Assembly (NCBI GenBank): GCA_038318235.1
Contig: JBBQBY010000423.1
Coordinates: 1 to 6,037 of the forward strand
Reading direction: 5' to 3'
Length of the DNA stretch: 6,037 nucleotides
Source of the DNA: JAPLGZ01 sp038318235
GTDB lineage: Bacteria > Chloroflexota > Anaerolineae > Caldilineales > Caldilineaceae
A model generated the notes under the pieces. That model worked only from the letters and a program-made list of their open reading frames with translations, did no database searches and was not told the origin of the DNA. Both the position numbers and the translations under genes were made by a program. Below, in pieces: positions 1-5,399 of the stretch. Each line of letters opens with the position of its first letter. The stretch's first letter is position 1.

Positions 1-1
1 G

Positions 2-67
2 TAGGTGGGTGCTTTTAGCCGCCCAATTGGGGTATACGCAGCACGTGCGGCTAAAAGCACCCACCTA
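2..67. repeat. 21-bp perfect inverted repeat (hairpin element 1)
   Basis: Positions 2-22 and 47-67 are perfect reverse complements over 21 bp, separated by 24 bp. The arm facing the loop on the right begins GCGGCTAAAAGC. The element is centred exactly on the palindrome GTATAC (32-37), and the central segment also contains the palindromes CCCAATTGGG (22-31) and GCACGTGC (41-48). No gene lies within 300 bp to the right, and the gene to the left is outside the window. It could terminate transcription from that gene, since TTTTGTT follows about 8 nt after the right arm, but the T-run is too distant and interrupted for a textbook intrinsic terminator. It resembles the hairpin elements at 149-206 and 2861-2932 in scale and position at a gene border. 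Confidence 0.9.
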
Positions 68-148
68 AGCATGATTTTGTTCGGCAAACGCGGGATCCTT
101 ATTTCATTGAAATGGCCTAAGCTTATTCGAGATCATCGATAATCAACC

Positions 149-206
149 AAAGCGCTGACAAAGTGCGCTCATCATGGATATGATGAGCGCACTTTGTCAG
201 CGCTTT
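149..206. repeat. 27-bp perfect inverted repeat with GGAT loop (hairpin element 2)
   Basis: Arms 149-175 and 180-206 are perfect reverse complements over 27 bp with only a 4-nt loop, GGAT (176-179), so this is an almost complete palindrome of 58 bp. The outer part of the left arm reads GCGCTGACAAAGTGC. It would form a very stable RNA hairpin or DNA cruciform. No T-run follows the right arm (CTCATGCC), so it is not a canonical intrinsic terminator. It lies about 50 bp upstream of the likely promoter of the M20 gene. Its GGAT centre and GCTGACA motif recur in the element at 2861-2932, which suggests common origin. Possible roles are a transcription barrier between neighbouring genes, a 3' end stabiliser, or a non-autonomous palindromic repeat. 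Confidence 0.92.
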
Positions 207-255
207 CTCATGCCCAGGAGGTGCTTGGCTTGTGGTGCGAGGCTGCGGCGTCGAT

Positions 256-285
256 TTGCTCCAGGTTCAGGAACAAACATATACT
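256..285 (+). promoter_or_regulatory. likely sigma-70-type promoter of the M20 gene
   Basis: TTGCTC (256-261) and TATACT (280-285) are separated by 18 bp. They match the -35 (TTGACA) and -10 (TATAAT) consensus at four and five positions respectively. Transcription would begin near 292, giving a leader of about 38 nt that contains the ribosome binding site of the gene starting at 330. This is inferred from motif match and spacing only. Confidence 0.45.
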
Positions 286-329
286 AGAGCGACCAATCTA
301 CAAACCATCATCAGGCAGGAGCAATCACC

Positions 330-1748
330 GTGAGTGTACAGGAAAACATTCAGCACTATTTAGACACAGAAGATGAAAAACTGGCCTACCTGGCCAAGGA
401 GATCTGGGATCATCCGGAAATTGGGCTTCAGGAAACCTTTGCCGCCAACTTGCTCGCCACCGAACTGGAGCAGGCTGGGTTCACGGTTGAGCGGGGCATT
501 GGGCAGATGCCGACCGCCTTTGTGGCCAGTTGGGGTGCAGGCAAACCGATCATCGGTATTCTGGGCGAGTATGATGCATTGCCCGGTCTGTCGCAGCAGA
601 TGGCAACCACTATCGCGGCCGTTCAGCCAGGTGGACCGGGGCATGGTTGCGGGCACAACCTCTTTGGCACGGCCAGTTTTGGTGCGGCGCTGGCGCTGAA
701 AGAGGCGATGATCGCCGACCAGATCCCCGGCACGATTCGCTTTTATGGTTGCCCGGCTGAAGAGACGTTGGTTGGCAAGACTTTTATGGCCAAAGACGGG
801 GTCTTTGATGATTTAGATGCTGCGCTGGCCTGGCACCCCGGCGACACCAATACAGTCTGGCACAGCTCTTCACTGGCGATGAATTCGTTTAAGGTGAATT
901 TCCATGGGGTGGCGGCGCATGGGGCGGCCGCGCCCCATTTAGGGCGCAGCGCGCTGGATGGTGTGCTCTTGATGGATGTCGGGGTCAACTATCTGCGCGA
1001 GCATATCATCCAAGAAGCACGCATCCACAGCGTGATTACCAGTGGCGGGCAAGCGCCGAATGTCGTGCCGGCGTACGCCCAGGTCTGGTATTTTGTGCGC
1101 GCCCCCAGCCGCGCCCAGGTCGATGAGATTTACGCGCGCGTACTCGACATCGCCAAAGGCGCCGCGCTGATGAGCGGCACGACCTATGACATCGACTTTG
1201 TCACCGGCTGCTACGGGATGTTGCCCAACCGGGTGATCTCGGATCTGATGTATGAAAAGATGCAGGAAATCGGCGCGATGACTTTTACTGAGGGGGAAAT
1301 GACCTTTGCCGCCGAGCTACAAAAAACCTTTCCGGCCGGTTCGCGCGAATTTGGCTATGCGATGCTCGAAAAGACGACGAGTGAGCCTTTAGACAAAGCA
1401 GAGCTGGCCAATCCGCTCTGGACCAAGGTCATCCACCATGCCCCCAGTTCGCCGGTGATGCCTGGCTCGACCGAGGTCGCCGATGTCAGCCAGATTACGC
1501 CGACCAGCCAATTGACCACCTGCTGTTGGCCCTTTGGGACACCGGCCCACAGTTGGCAGATCACGGCCTCTTCCGGTTCGCAGATTGGCTTTAAGGGCAT
1601 GCTCTATGCCGCCAAAGCGCTAGCGCTCACCGCGCTGGATCTGATGACAAAACCGGATCTGCTCCAGGCGGCGCAAACTGAATTTACAGCAAGCACCGAA
1701 GGGCGCAAGTATGTCTCTCCGGTACCAGATGGCACGGTTCCGCACTGA
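330..1748 (+). CDS. M20-family amidohydrolase, AbgB-like (p-aminobenzoyl-glutamate utilisation B type)
   Basis: This is a 472-residue zinc-type peptidase of the M20 amidohydrolase group. The best match from memory is AbgB, a subunit of p-aminobenzoyl-glutamate hydrolase, which splits the folate breakdown product into p-aminobenzoate and glutamate; AbgB is of similar length. Visible motifs, in order, are GEYDALPG (79-86), the metal-binding GHGCGHN (104-110, with C107 and H109), AEE (143-145, E144 likely catalytic), WHP (168-170, H169), the start of the lid/dimerisation domain FHGVAAHGAAAPHLGR (191-206), NVVP (244-247), PGSTEVADVSQITP (378-391), and a late histidine in GTPAHSWQ (403-410, H407). 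All expected ligands are present. No signal peptide is seen, so it is cytoplasmic. The GTG start is supported by AGGAG (317-321) eight bases upstream. In E. coli AbgB pairs with AbgA; no AbgA or AbgT partner lies in this window, so a homodimeric enzyme or a different amide substrate is possible. Confidence 0.92.
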   Translation: MSVQENIQHYLDTEDEKLAYLAKEIWDHPEIGLQETFAANLLATELEQAGFTVERGIGQMPTAFVASWGAGKPIIGILGEYDALPGLSQQMATTIAAVQPGGPGHGCGHNLFGTASFGAALALKEAMIADQIPGTIRFYGCPAEETLVGKTFMAKDGVFDDLDAALAWHPGDTNTVWHSSSLAMNSFKVNFHGVAAHGAAAPHLGRSALDGVLLMDVGVNYLREHIIQEARIHSVITSGGQAPNVVPAYAQVWYFVRAPSRAQVDEIYARVLDIAKGAALMSGTTYDIDFVTGCYGMLPNRVISDLMYEKMQEIGAMTFTEGEMTFAAELQKTFPAGSREFGYAMLEKTTSEPLDKAELANPLWTKVIHHAPSSPVMPGSTEVADVSQITPTSQLTTCCWPFGTPAHSWQITASSGSQIGFKGMLYAAKALALTALDLMTKPDLLQAAQTEFTASTEGRKYVSPVPDGTVPH

Positions 1749-1768
1749 TATAGATGGCTAAATTAGCC

Positions 1769-1804
1769 GCGTGTGAAGGGGACAGCTTGCTGCCACCCTC
1801 ACGC
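1769..1804. repeat. imperfect hairpin after the M20 gene
   Basis: GCGTG (1769-1773) pairs with CACGC (1800-1804), and after an interrupted section CAGC (1783-1786) pairs with GCTG (1789-1792) around a TT centre. GG/CC and GGG/CCC pairs lie in between. It lies 20 bp after the M20 stop codon. No T-run follows, so it is more likely a transcript 3'-end structure than a complete terminator. The stronger terminator candidate is the next hairpin. Confidence 0.4.
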
Positions 1805-1820
1805 ACTGTAGATTAATTTC

Positions 1821-1875
1821 GGTTTGGCAGCGATTCATGAAGCTTGAACTGCTCATGAATCGCTACCAAATTTTT
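1821..1875 (+). terminator. intrinsic terminator candidate, overlapping the end of the convergent kinase gene
   Basis: AGCGATTCATGA (1829-1840) is the exact reverse complement of 1853-1864, with a 12-nt loop. The stem continues past one C-A mismatch with GGTTT-type pairing (1823-1827 with 1866-1870) and is followed on the + strand by TTTTT (1871-1875). This is the usual form of a Rho-independent terminator for transcription coming from the M20 gene. The right arm is the last coding sequence and TGA stop of the minus-strand kinase gene, so the left arm is an inverted copy of that gene's 3' end. Confidence 0.6.
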
Positions 1876-2827
1876 CAACTACTGGGATTCCAAGCGTCTG
1901 ACAAAGGCGTTGTGTAGCGGCTAGATGTTCTACAGTAGGGCGAGCATACTCCAAACACCAAAACAACTGGTAGATCAGTTTACGCTGGCTGAACAACGGA
2001 TCGACCGGATGAATCGATCCATATGCCTGCCAGAAGTGCTCATTGGTCATCCCCTTCCAAAGGTCAAGCCGCGCCAAATCGCTTTCGCTATGACCAGCCC
2101 AAGCTTTATCAAAATCGAGGATGGTGGCCAAACGCCACGCCTGACGCTCATAATGGAACAAAAGATTGTGGCCATGTAAATCTTCATGACAAAGTGATGG
2201 CGCATGAACATCCTCAAATAAATCCCTATTTTTCTCTAGCACAGCTAAGAAGAGCTCACAGAGGCGTGGTTGTGCAATAAAACTTCGTGCTCGCTTTTCC
2301 AGTGCGCCAAGCAGCGAGGCGTCGCCGTCAACCTCTCCATGCTCGGTCAACTCACCAAAGCATCGAAAATGAATGCAGCGCAACTGAGCAACGGCATGGC
2401 CTAACTGCCGGTAAGCACTAATCAGATCGGTTGGGCTCATTTGTGAACGGGCTGACGCCCATTCTAGGCCTGGCATAAACGCTTTAATGATATAGCGCCA
2501 CGGCCACTTTCGATAGGTTGTGTCAACCGCCAGAACTTCACGTATGGCGATGGTCGTCTGCGTGGCAACCAACTGATGCAGGAAAGCTGTCCGCTCAAAT
2601 GAACATAAGATCGGCGCGTCAGGGCCAGCCAGTTTGACCACTACTTGAATGTCTGGCGAACATAGCTGAATGAGCAAGACCAGATAGTCATGGCGCTGAT
2701 TGCCAATCTTACCATCAATTATTTCGGTGTTAGCCCCGAGTGTTTGGCGCAGTAATGGCAGAAGTTGTTTATATGGTTCGCCCGGCAGGCCACTGGATTT
2801 TGGGCTCGACAATGCTTTAACATCCAC
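1853..2827 (-). CDS. aminoglycoside phosphotransferase / choline kinase-fold kinase (APH family)
   Basis: This 324-residue protein has the protein-kinase-like fold used by small-molecule kinases. Seen in the sequence: a lysine strand VVVK (62-65, K65 the likely ATP-binding lysine), the Brenner catalytic motif HEDLHGHN (214-221, catalytic D216, metal-binding N221), and the second metal motif ILDFDKAWAG (236-245, D238 and D240). Family members phosphorylate hydroxyls of aminoglycosides, choline, homoserine, thiamine or other metabolites; the sequence does not show which. The GTG start at 2825-2827 is preceded by AAGGAAGG (2834-2841) at a 6-nt spacing; the ATG two bases inside it is out of frame. 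Sampled stretches are about 43-48% GC, well below the roughly 68% in a sampled stretch of the neighbouring amidohydrolase, which hints at separate acquisition. It is cytoplasmic, with no signal peptide. It need not be a resistance gene; most members of this family are not. Confidence 0.85.
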   Translation of the reverse strand: MDVKALSSPKSSGLPGEPYKQLLPLLRQTLGANTEIIDGKIGNQRHDYLVLLIQLCSPDIQVVVKLAGPDAPILCSFERTAFLHQLVATQTTIAIREVLAVDTTYRKWPWRYIIKAFMPGLEWASARSQMSPTDLISAYRQLGHAVAQLRCIHFRCFGELTEHGEVDGDASLLGALEKRARSFIAQPRLCELFLAVLEKNRDLFEDVHAPSLCHEDLHGHNLLFHYERQAWRLATILDFDKAWAGHSESDLARLDLWKGMTNEHFWQAYGSIHPVDPLFSQRKLIYQLFWCLEYARPTVEHLAATQRLCQTLGIPVVEKFGSDS

Positions 2828-2860
2828 TTCGACCTTCCTTCCCTAGCAGGAATAAATTCC

Positions 2861-2932
2861 GCGGCTGACAATAGCAAGTCGCCGCAGCGACTAGGGATCT
2901 AGTGCCTGAGGGCACTTGCTATTGTCAGCCGC
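2861..2932. repeat. 19-bp perfect inverted repeat with nested hairpins (hairpin element 3)
   Basis: Positions 2861-2879 and 2914-2932 are perfect reverse complements over 19 bp (arm starting GCGGCTGACAATAGC). Two folds are possible. One is a single long hairpin, with about 29 of 34 arm positions paired, closing on a GGAT loop (2895-2898). The other is a Y shape: an outer 16-bp stem (2861-2876 with 2917-2932), inner hairpin A (AGTCGC 2877-2882 with GCGACT 2887-2892, loop CGCA), an 8-nt linker, and inner hairpin B (AGTGCC 2901-2906 with GGCACT 2911-2916, loop TGAG). It lies 20 bp after the stop of the YtcJ-like gene and 33 bp before the start of the kinase gene, both on the minus strand. A terminator or attenuator role is plausible, but no clean T-run follows on either strand. 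Confidence 0.9.
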
Positions 2933-2952
2933 CAGTTTCAACTGTGCGGTGC

Positions 2953-4551
2953 TCAGAATCCCTCCCCCGTATACACAAACTCGCCCCCCACCATTGTGGC
3001 GACGACTTCGGTCTCAAGCAGTGCCATTGGATTGATCGAAAAGATATCTTCGGACAAGACGACCAGATCGGCGGTCATGCCGGGGGTGAGCTTGCCTTCG
3101 GTCTGCTCAGCGCCGATGGCGTAGGCCGCGCCGGCGGTGTAGGCGTAGACAGCTTCTTCCATGTGTAGACATTCTTCGGCGTACCAGCCAGTGGGGCCAG
3201 GATAGCCGTCGGCGCGGCGCCGTGTTACGGCGGCGTGCAGGCCCTTGATCACGTTCAAATCTTCCACGGGGGCATCAGAGCCAAAGGCCAACCTGGCGCC
3301 GCTGTCGAGCAGGCTGCGCCAGGCATACGCGCCGCGACAACGGTCGCCCCAATGGGCGCTGGCCATACGCATGTCCTGCGTGCAATGGATCGGCTGCATC
3401 GACGCGATCACGCCCAGTTGCGCAAAGCGCGGCAGATCATCTGGGTGCAAAATTTGCGCGTGCTCCATGCGATGGCGTAAATTCAGGCCAACGCCCGCCT
3501 TGTGCGTAGCTTCAATCGCGTCGAGCACGTTACGATTGGCCTGGTCGCCGATGGCATGGACGGCAATCGGCAGTCCGGCGCGCGCCGCCTTCATCGTCAA
3601 TTCGTGGATTTGCGCACGGGTGGTCACTTCGATGCCGCGGTTGGTCGGTTCGTTTTCATAGGGTTCGATCATCTGCGCCGTGCGCCCGCCCAAGGAACCA
3701 TCGGCAAAAAACTTGACCGCACCAATCCGCAACCACTCATCGCCGAGGCCAGGCCGTAAGCCGAGTTGGATCGCAGCGTCCAGTTGATCGGCTGGAATGT
3801 TATAGGTGACGCGCAATTTGAGTTCACCGTTGCTGCGCAGGGTTTGCAAGGCGGGCAACGAATCGCCGCCCATCAGTTGGATGCCGACAATCCCCTGCTT
3901 ATGCGCCTGGGCCATCGCCGTCTTGAGCACTTCCAGCGCTTCGGCTTCGGTCGGTTGCGCCAGCAATTGACCCACCAAGTCCATTGCCAACTCTTTGAGA
4001 ATACCGGTCGGCTCACCGGTGTGTGGATCGCGCTCGATCGCGCCGCCGGCAGGATCGGGTGTGGCCGCCGTAATCCCGGCCAAGGCCAGGGCGCGACTGT
4101 TGGCCCAGCCAACATGCCCACACTTGCGGCGCAAAAAGGCAGGATGCTCCGGCGTGATGCGATCCAGATCTTGGCGGTTTGGAAACGCGCCACCCGCCCA
4201 CAACGATTGATCCCAGCCGCGGCCGGTCAACCAATGCCCGGCTGGCGTAGTCGCCGCGCGTGTCGCGATGCGGTGTTGCGCTGCTTGAAGCGTGGGTATA
4301 TCCATCAGATCGATCTCGCGCAAACTCAGGCCATAGCCCAGAAAGTGAATATGGGCGTCGGTAAAGCCAGGCACCACGGTTTGGCCTTGCAGATCAAGCG
4401 CCTGGCCGTTGGGTGCAAGCAAGGCGCGCATGGCCGCATTGTCACCAATCGCCAAGATCCGGTTGCCACTAAGCGCCACGGCTTGTGCGTGCGGGGTATG
4501 CTTGTCCATGGTGTGGAGGTTACCGTTGTATAATACAATATCAGCTTGCAT
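2953..4551 (-). CDS. YtcJ/NfdA-type metal-dependent amidohydrolase (amidohydrolase superfamily, amidohydro_3)
   Basis: This 532-residue enzyme of the amidohydrolase superfamily belongs to the subgroup containing Bacillus YtcJ and N-substituted formamide deformylase; the family's usual length is about 520-560 residues. The start ADIVLYNGNLHTMD (3-16) forms the small beta-sandwich shared by cyclic amidases. The metal site follows: PGFTDAHIHFLG (61-72, HxH at H67 and H69), VKFFADGSLGGRTA (279-292, K280 the candidate bridging lysine), VHAIGD (331-336, H332), RMEHAQ (361-366, H364) and FGSDAPVEDLNV (423-434, D426). A second sandwich piece ends with LTPGMTADLVVL (488-499). All expected metal ligands are seen. 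The substrate cannot be told from sequence; amides, formamides or carbamates are the known range. The ATG start has a modest AGAAAGAG site (4558-4565) in front. Two overlapping antisense reading frames are by-products of its GC-rich codons. It is cytoplasmic. Confidence 0.93.
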   Translation of the reverse strand: MQADIVLYNGNLHTMDKHTPHAQAVALSGNRILAIGDNAAMRALLAPNGQALDLQGQTVVPGFTDAHIHFLGYGLSLREIDLMDIPTLQAAQHRIATRAATTPAGHWLTGRGWDQSLWAGGAFPNRQDLDRITPEHPAFLRRKCGHVGWANSRALALAGITAATPDPAGGAIERDPHTGEPTGILKELAMDLVGQLLAQPTEAEALEVLKTAMAQAHKQGIVGIQLMGGDSLPALQTLRSNGELKLRVTYNIPADQLDAAIQLGLRPGLGDEWLRIGAVKFFADGSLGGRTAQMIEPYENEPTNRGIEVTTRAQIHELTMKAARAGLPIAVHAIGDQANRNVLDAIEATHKAGVGLNLRHRMEHAQILHPDDLPRFAQLGVIASMQPIHCTQDMRMASAHWGDRCRGAYAWRSLLDSGARLAFGSDAPVEDLNVIKGLHAAVTRRRADGYPGPTGWYAEECLHMEEAVYAYTAGAAYAIGAEQTEGKLTPGMTADLVVLSEDIFSINPMALLETEVVATMVGGEFVYTGEGF

Positions 4552-4639
4552 GGGATGCTCTTTCTGATGATTAGGTTTTTGGTAAGTATTACGACAACGT
4601 TAGATTTGCTCCTGGTAGGGTAAAAATCCGGTTCTCAAA

Positions 4640-4668
4640 TTGATTTAAGTATAGCGGAACAGTATGGA
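4640..4668 (+). promoter_or_regulatory. possible promoter of the VOC gene, in the divergent spacer
   Basis: TTGATT (4640-4645) and TATGGA (4663-4668) are 17 bp apart. Transcription from this pair would start close to 4675, leaving only a few bases before the ATG at 4681, so the mRNA would be nearly leaderless. The pair GGAAC (4656-4660) and GGAAC (4666-4670), repeated at a 10-bp period, lies over the -10 region and could be a regulator site. On the minus strand TATACT (4648-4653) could serve the YtcJ-like gene, but I found no good -35 for it. Motif evidence only. Confidence 0.3.
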
Positions 4669-4680
4669 ACGAAATGTCTT

Positions 4681-5058
4681 ATGCTACCTAGCCCTTTTGG
4701 ATTTCAAACCGTTAATACGATCCTCTATTGTCAACATTGGCGGGAAACCGTTGATTTTTATCAGCAGTGTCTGCGCTTGCCAGTGAATTTTGCCTCGGAC
4801 TGGTTTGTAGAATTTTTGCTCACCGACACGGCGCGCCTCAGCGTGGCCGACGAGCGGCGCGCCACGATCAAAAGTAGCGCCGGCGCGGGTCTTACCTTGA
4901 CTTTTCAAGTCGCAAATATTCACGCAGCCTGGCAAAGTTTGCACGACTGCGGTCGCGCACCAGGCGCGATTCGTCCGCACAAGTGGGGCGCACAGGTCTT
5001 CTATTTGCATGACCCTGAAGGTCACCGGCTGGAATTCTGGTCGCCCAGTGCCGTTTGA
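4681..5058 (+). CDS. VOC-superfamily protein (glyoxalase / bleomycin-resistance / dioxygenase fold)
   Basis: This 125-residue single-domain protein has the two-module vicinal-oxygen-chelate pattern. The first beta-alpha-beta-beta-beta unit begins TVNTILYCQHWRETVDFYQQCL (10-31) and includes WFVEFLL (41-47). The second begins LTLTFQVANIHAAWQSL (71-87) and ends with the hallmark FYLHDPEGHRLEFW (107-120), where E118 is the usual metal ligand. Members act as dimers and isomerise, cleave or sequester small molecules; nothing here fixes the substrate. No start codon lies in frame upstream, and only a weak GGAACGA (4666-4672) precedes the ATG. Its last 37 bases overlap the end of the small convergent gene on the minus strand. 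Confidence 0.88.
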   Translation: MLPSPFGFQTVNTILYCQHWRETVDFYQQCLRLPVNFASDWFVEFLLTDTARLSVADERRATIKSSAGAGLTLTFQVANIHAAWQSLHDCGRAPGAIRPHKWGAQVFYLHDPEGHRLEFWSPSAV

Positions 5059-5243
5059 ATGAGCGTCACAAGTTCCACGGTCTGCATGGCGCTAATCGCG
5101 GCTTCCCAGGCGCCTTCATGGCAGAGGCCATCGCTGGCCGCCGTTTCATAACCATCGATCGCCGCGGCAATACAGATCTGGCGGACGATTTCAGCCACTT
5201 GTTGAAGCTTTTCTGCGTTTGTTGGCATGACAAATCTGTCCAT
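5022..5243 (-). CDS. small helical protein of unknown function (73 aa)
   Basis: The encoded 73-residue protein is predicted from sequence to be helical: EKLQQVAEIVRQICIAAAIDGYETAA (11-36), then DGLCHEGAWEAAISAMQTVEL (38-58). It has one tryptophan, two cysteines, and no signal peptide or membrane segment. The DGLCxEGAWEAA pattern is one I believe recurs in small conserved bacterial proteins of unknown role, but I cannot name a family with certainty. Codon choice (GCC, ATC, CAG, GGC frequent) resembles the neighbouring genes, which supports real coding. The 3' end overlaps the VOC gene tail-to-tail by 37 bp. Start choice is unsure: ATG at 5241-5243 or the in-frame ATG at 5226-5228, neither with a strong ribosome site. 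An extended -10 promoter on the same strand (5298-5306) sits about 50 bp upstream, which supports expression. Confidence 0.7.
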   Translation of the reverse strand: MDRFVMPTNAEKLQQVAEIVRQICIAAAIDGYETAASDGLCHEGAWEAAISAMQTVELVTLIQTALGDQNSSR

Positions 5244-5277
5244 CGTTGATCAATTGACCGGTTATCTTGCTCCATGA

Positions 5278-5305
5278 TTGACAATGGCGGAGGAACTATT
5301 ATACC
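5278..5305 (+). promoter_or_regulatory. sigma-70-type promoter for the ATZ/TRZ-type hydrolase
   Basis: A perfect TTGACA (5278-5283) is followed after 16 bp by TATACC (5300-5305). Transcription would start near 5312 and give a leader of roughly 90 nt before the ATG at 5400. The -10 box shares bases with the minus-strand extended -10 element, so the two promoters would compete for polymerase. Confidence 0.5.
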
Positions 5306-5306
5306 A
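5298..5306 (-). promoter_or_regulatory. extended -10 promoter for the 73-aa gene
   Basis: On the minus strand the sequence reads TGGTATAAT: a perfect TATAAT (plus positions 5298-5303) with the TGN extension of extended -10 promoters. No good -35 is seen, as expected for this class. The start would be near 5291, leaving a leader of about 48 nt before the ATG at 5243. It overlaps the oppositely oriented promoter at 5278-5305. Confidence 0.5.
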
Positions 5307-5399
5307 TTGATGGACAGAAATGCGCTCACCCACCACTTTTGTGTTTAAACCCTGCTATTTCAAATTCTATTATTATGGTAATTGGAACCCTAACTCTCC

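Larger units (their letters stand above)
5236..5317. repeat. 9-bp inverted repeat framing the divergent promoters
   Basis: CTGTCCATC (5236-5244) and GATGGACAG (5309-5317) are exact reverse complements enclosing both promoter elements; the similarity extends weakly outward (GATTTGT versus GAAATGC on the outer sides). The left copy contains the ATG of the 73-aa gene. It could be a pair of sites for a shared regulator, or chance. Confidence 0.4.

Noticed and set aside
101..125. Small palindromes ATTTCATTGAAAT (101-113) and TAAGCTTA (118-125) as operators
   Set aside because: They are too short and AT-rich to separate from chance, and they are not positioned at a promoter I can support.
2..206. 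Ends of a transposon or a CRISPR-like array
   Set aside because: The two inverted repeats have different sequences, each pairs only with itself over a short distance, there is no transposase and there are no regularly spaced direct repeats.
194..376. 60-codon open frame on the + strand upstream of the M20 gene
   Set aside because: It starts inside the right arm of the 27-bp inverted repeat, overlaps the M20 start in another frame, has no ribosome site and shows no recognisable protein features.
1853..2827. Calling the kinase an antibiotic-resistance gene
   Set aside because: The Brenner motif only proves the fold; the family includes many metabolic kinases, and nothing here points to aminoglycosides or macrolides.
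3766..4533. 255-codon + strand frame opposite the YtcJ-like gene
   Set aside because: It lies entirely antisense to a gene with all the family motifs. Long antisense frames are expected in GC-rich coding DNA, and the translation shows no domain.
5310..5348. 12-codon peptide on the + strand (MDRNALTHHFCV) preceded by GGAGGA at 5289-5294, a possible leader peptide
   Set aside because: The ribosome site is about 15 nt from the ATG, too far for good initiation. The likely transcript start near 5312 lies inside it, and there is no run of regulatory codons.
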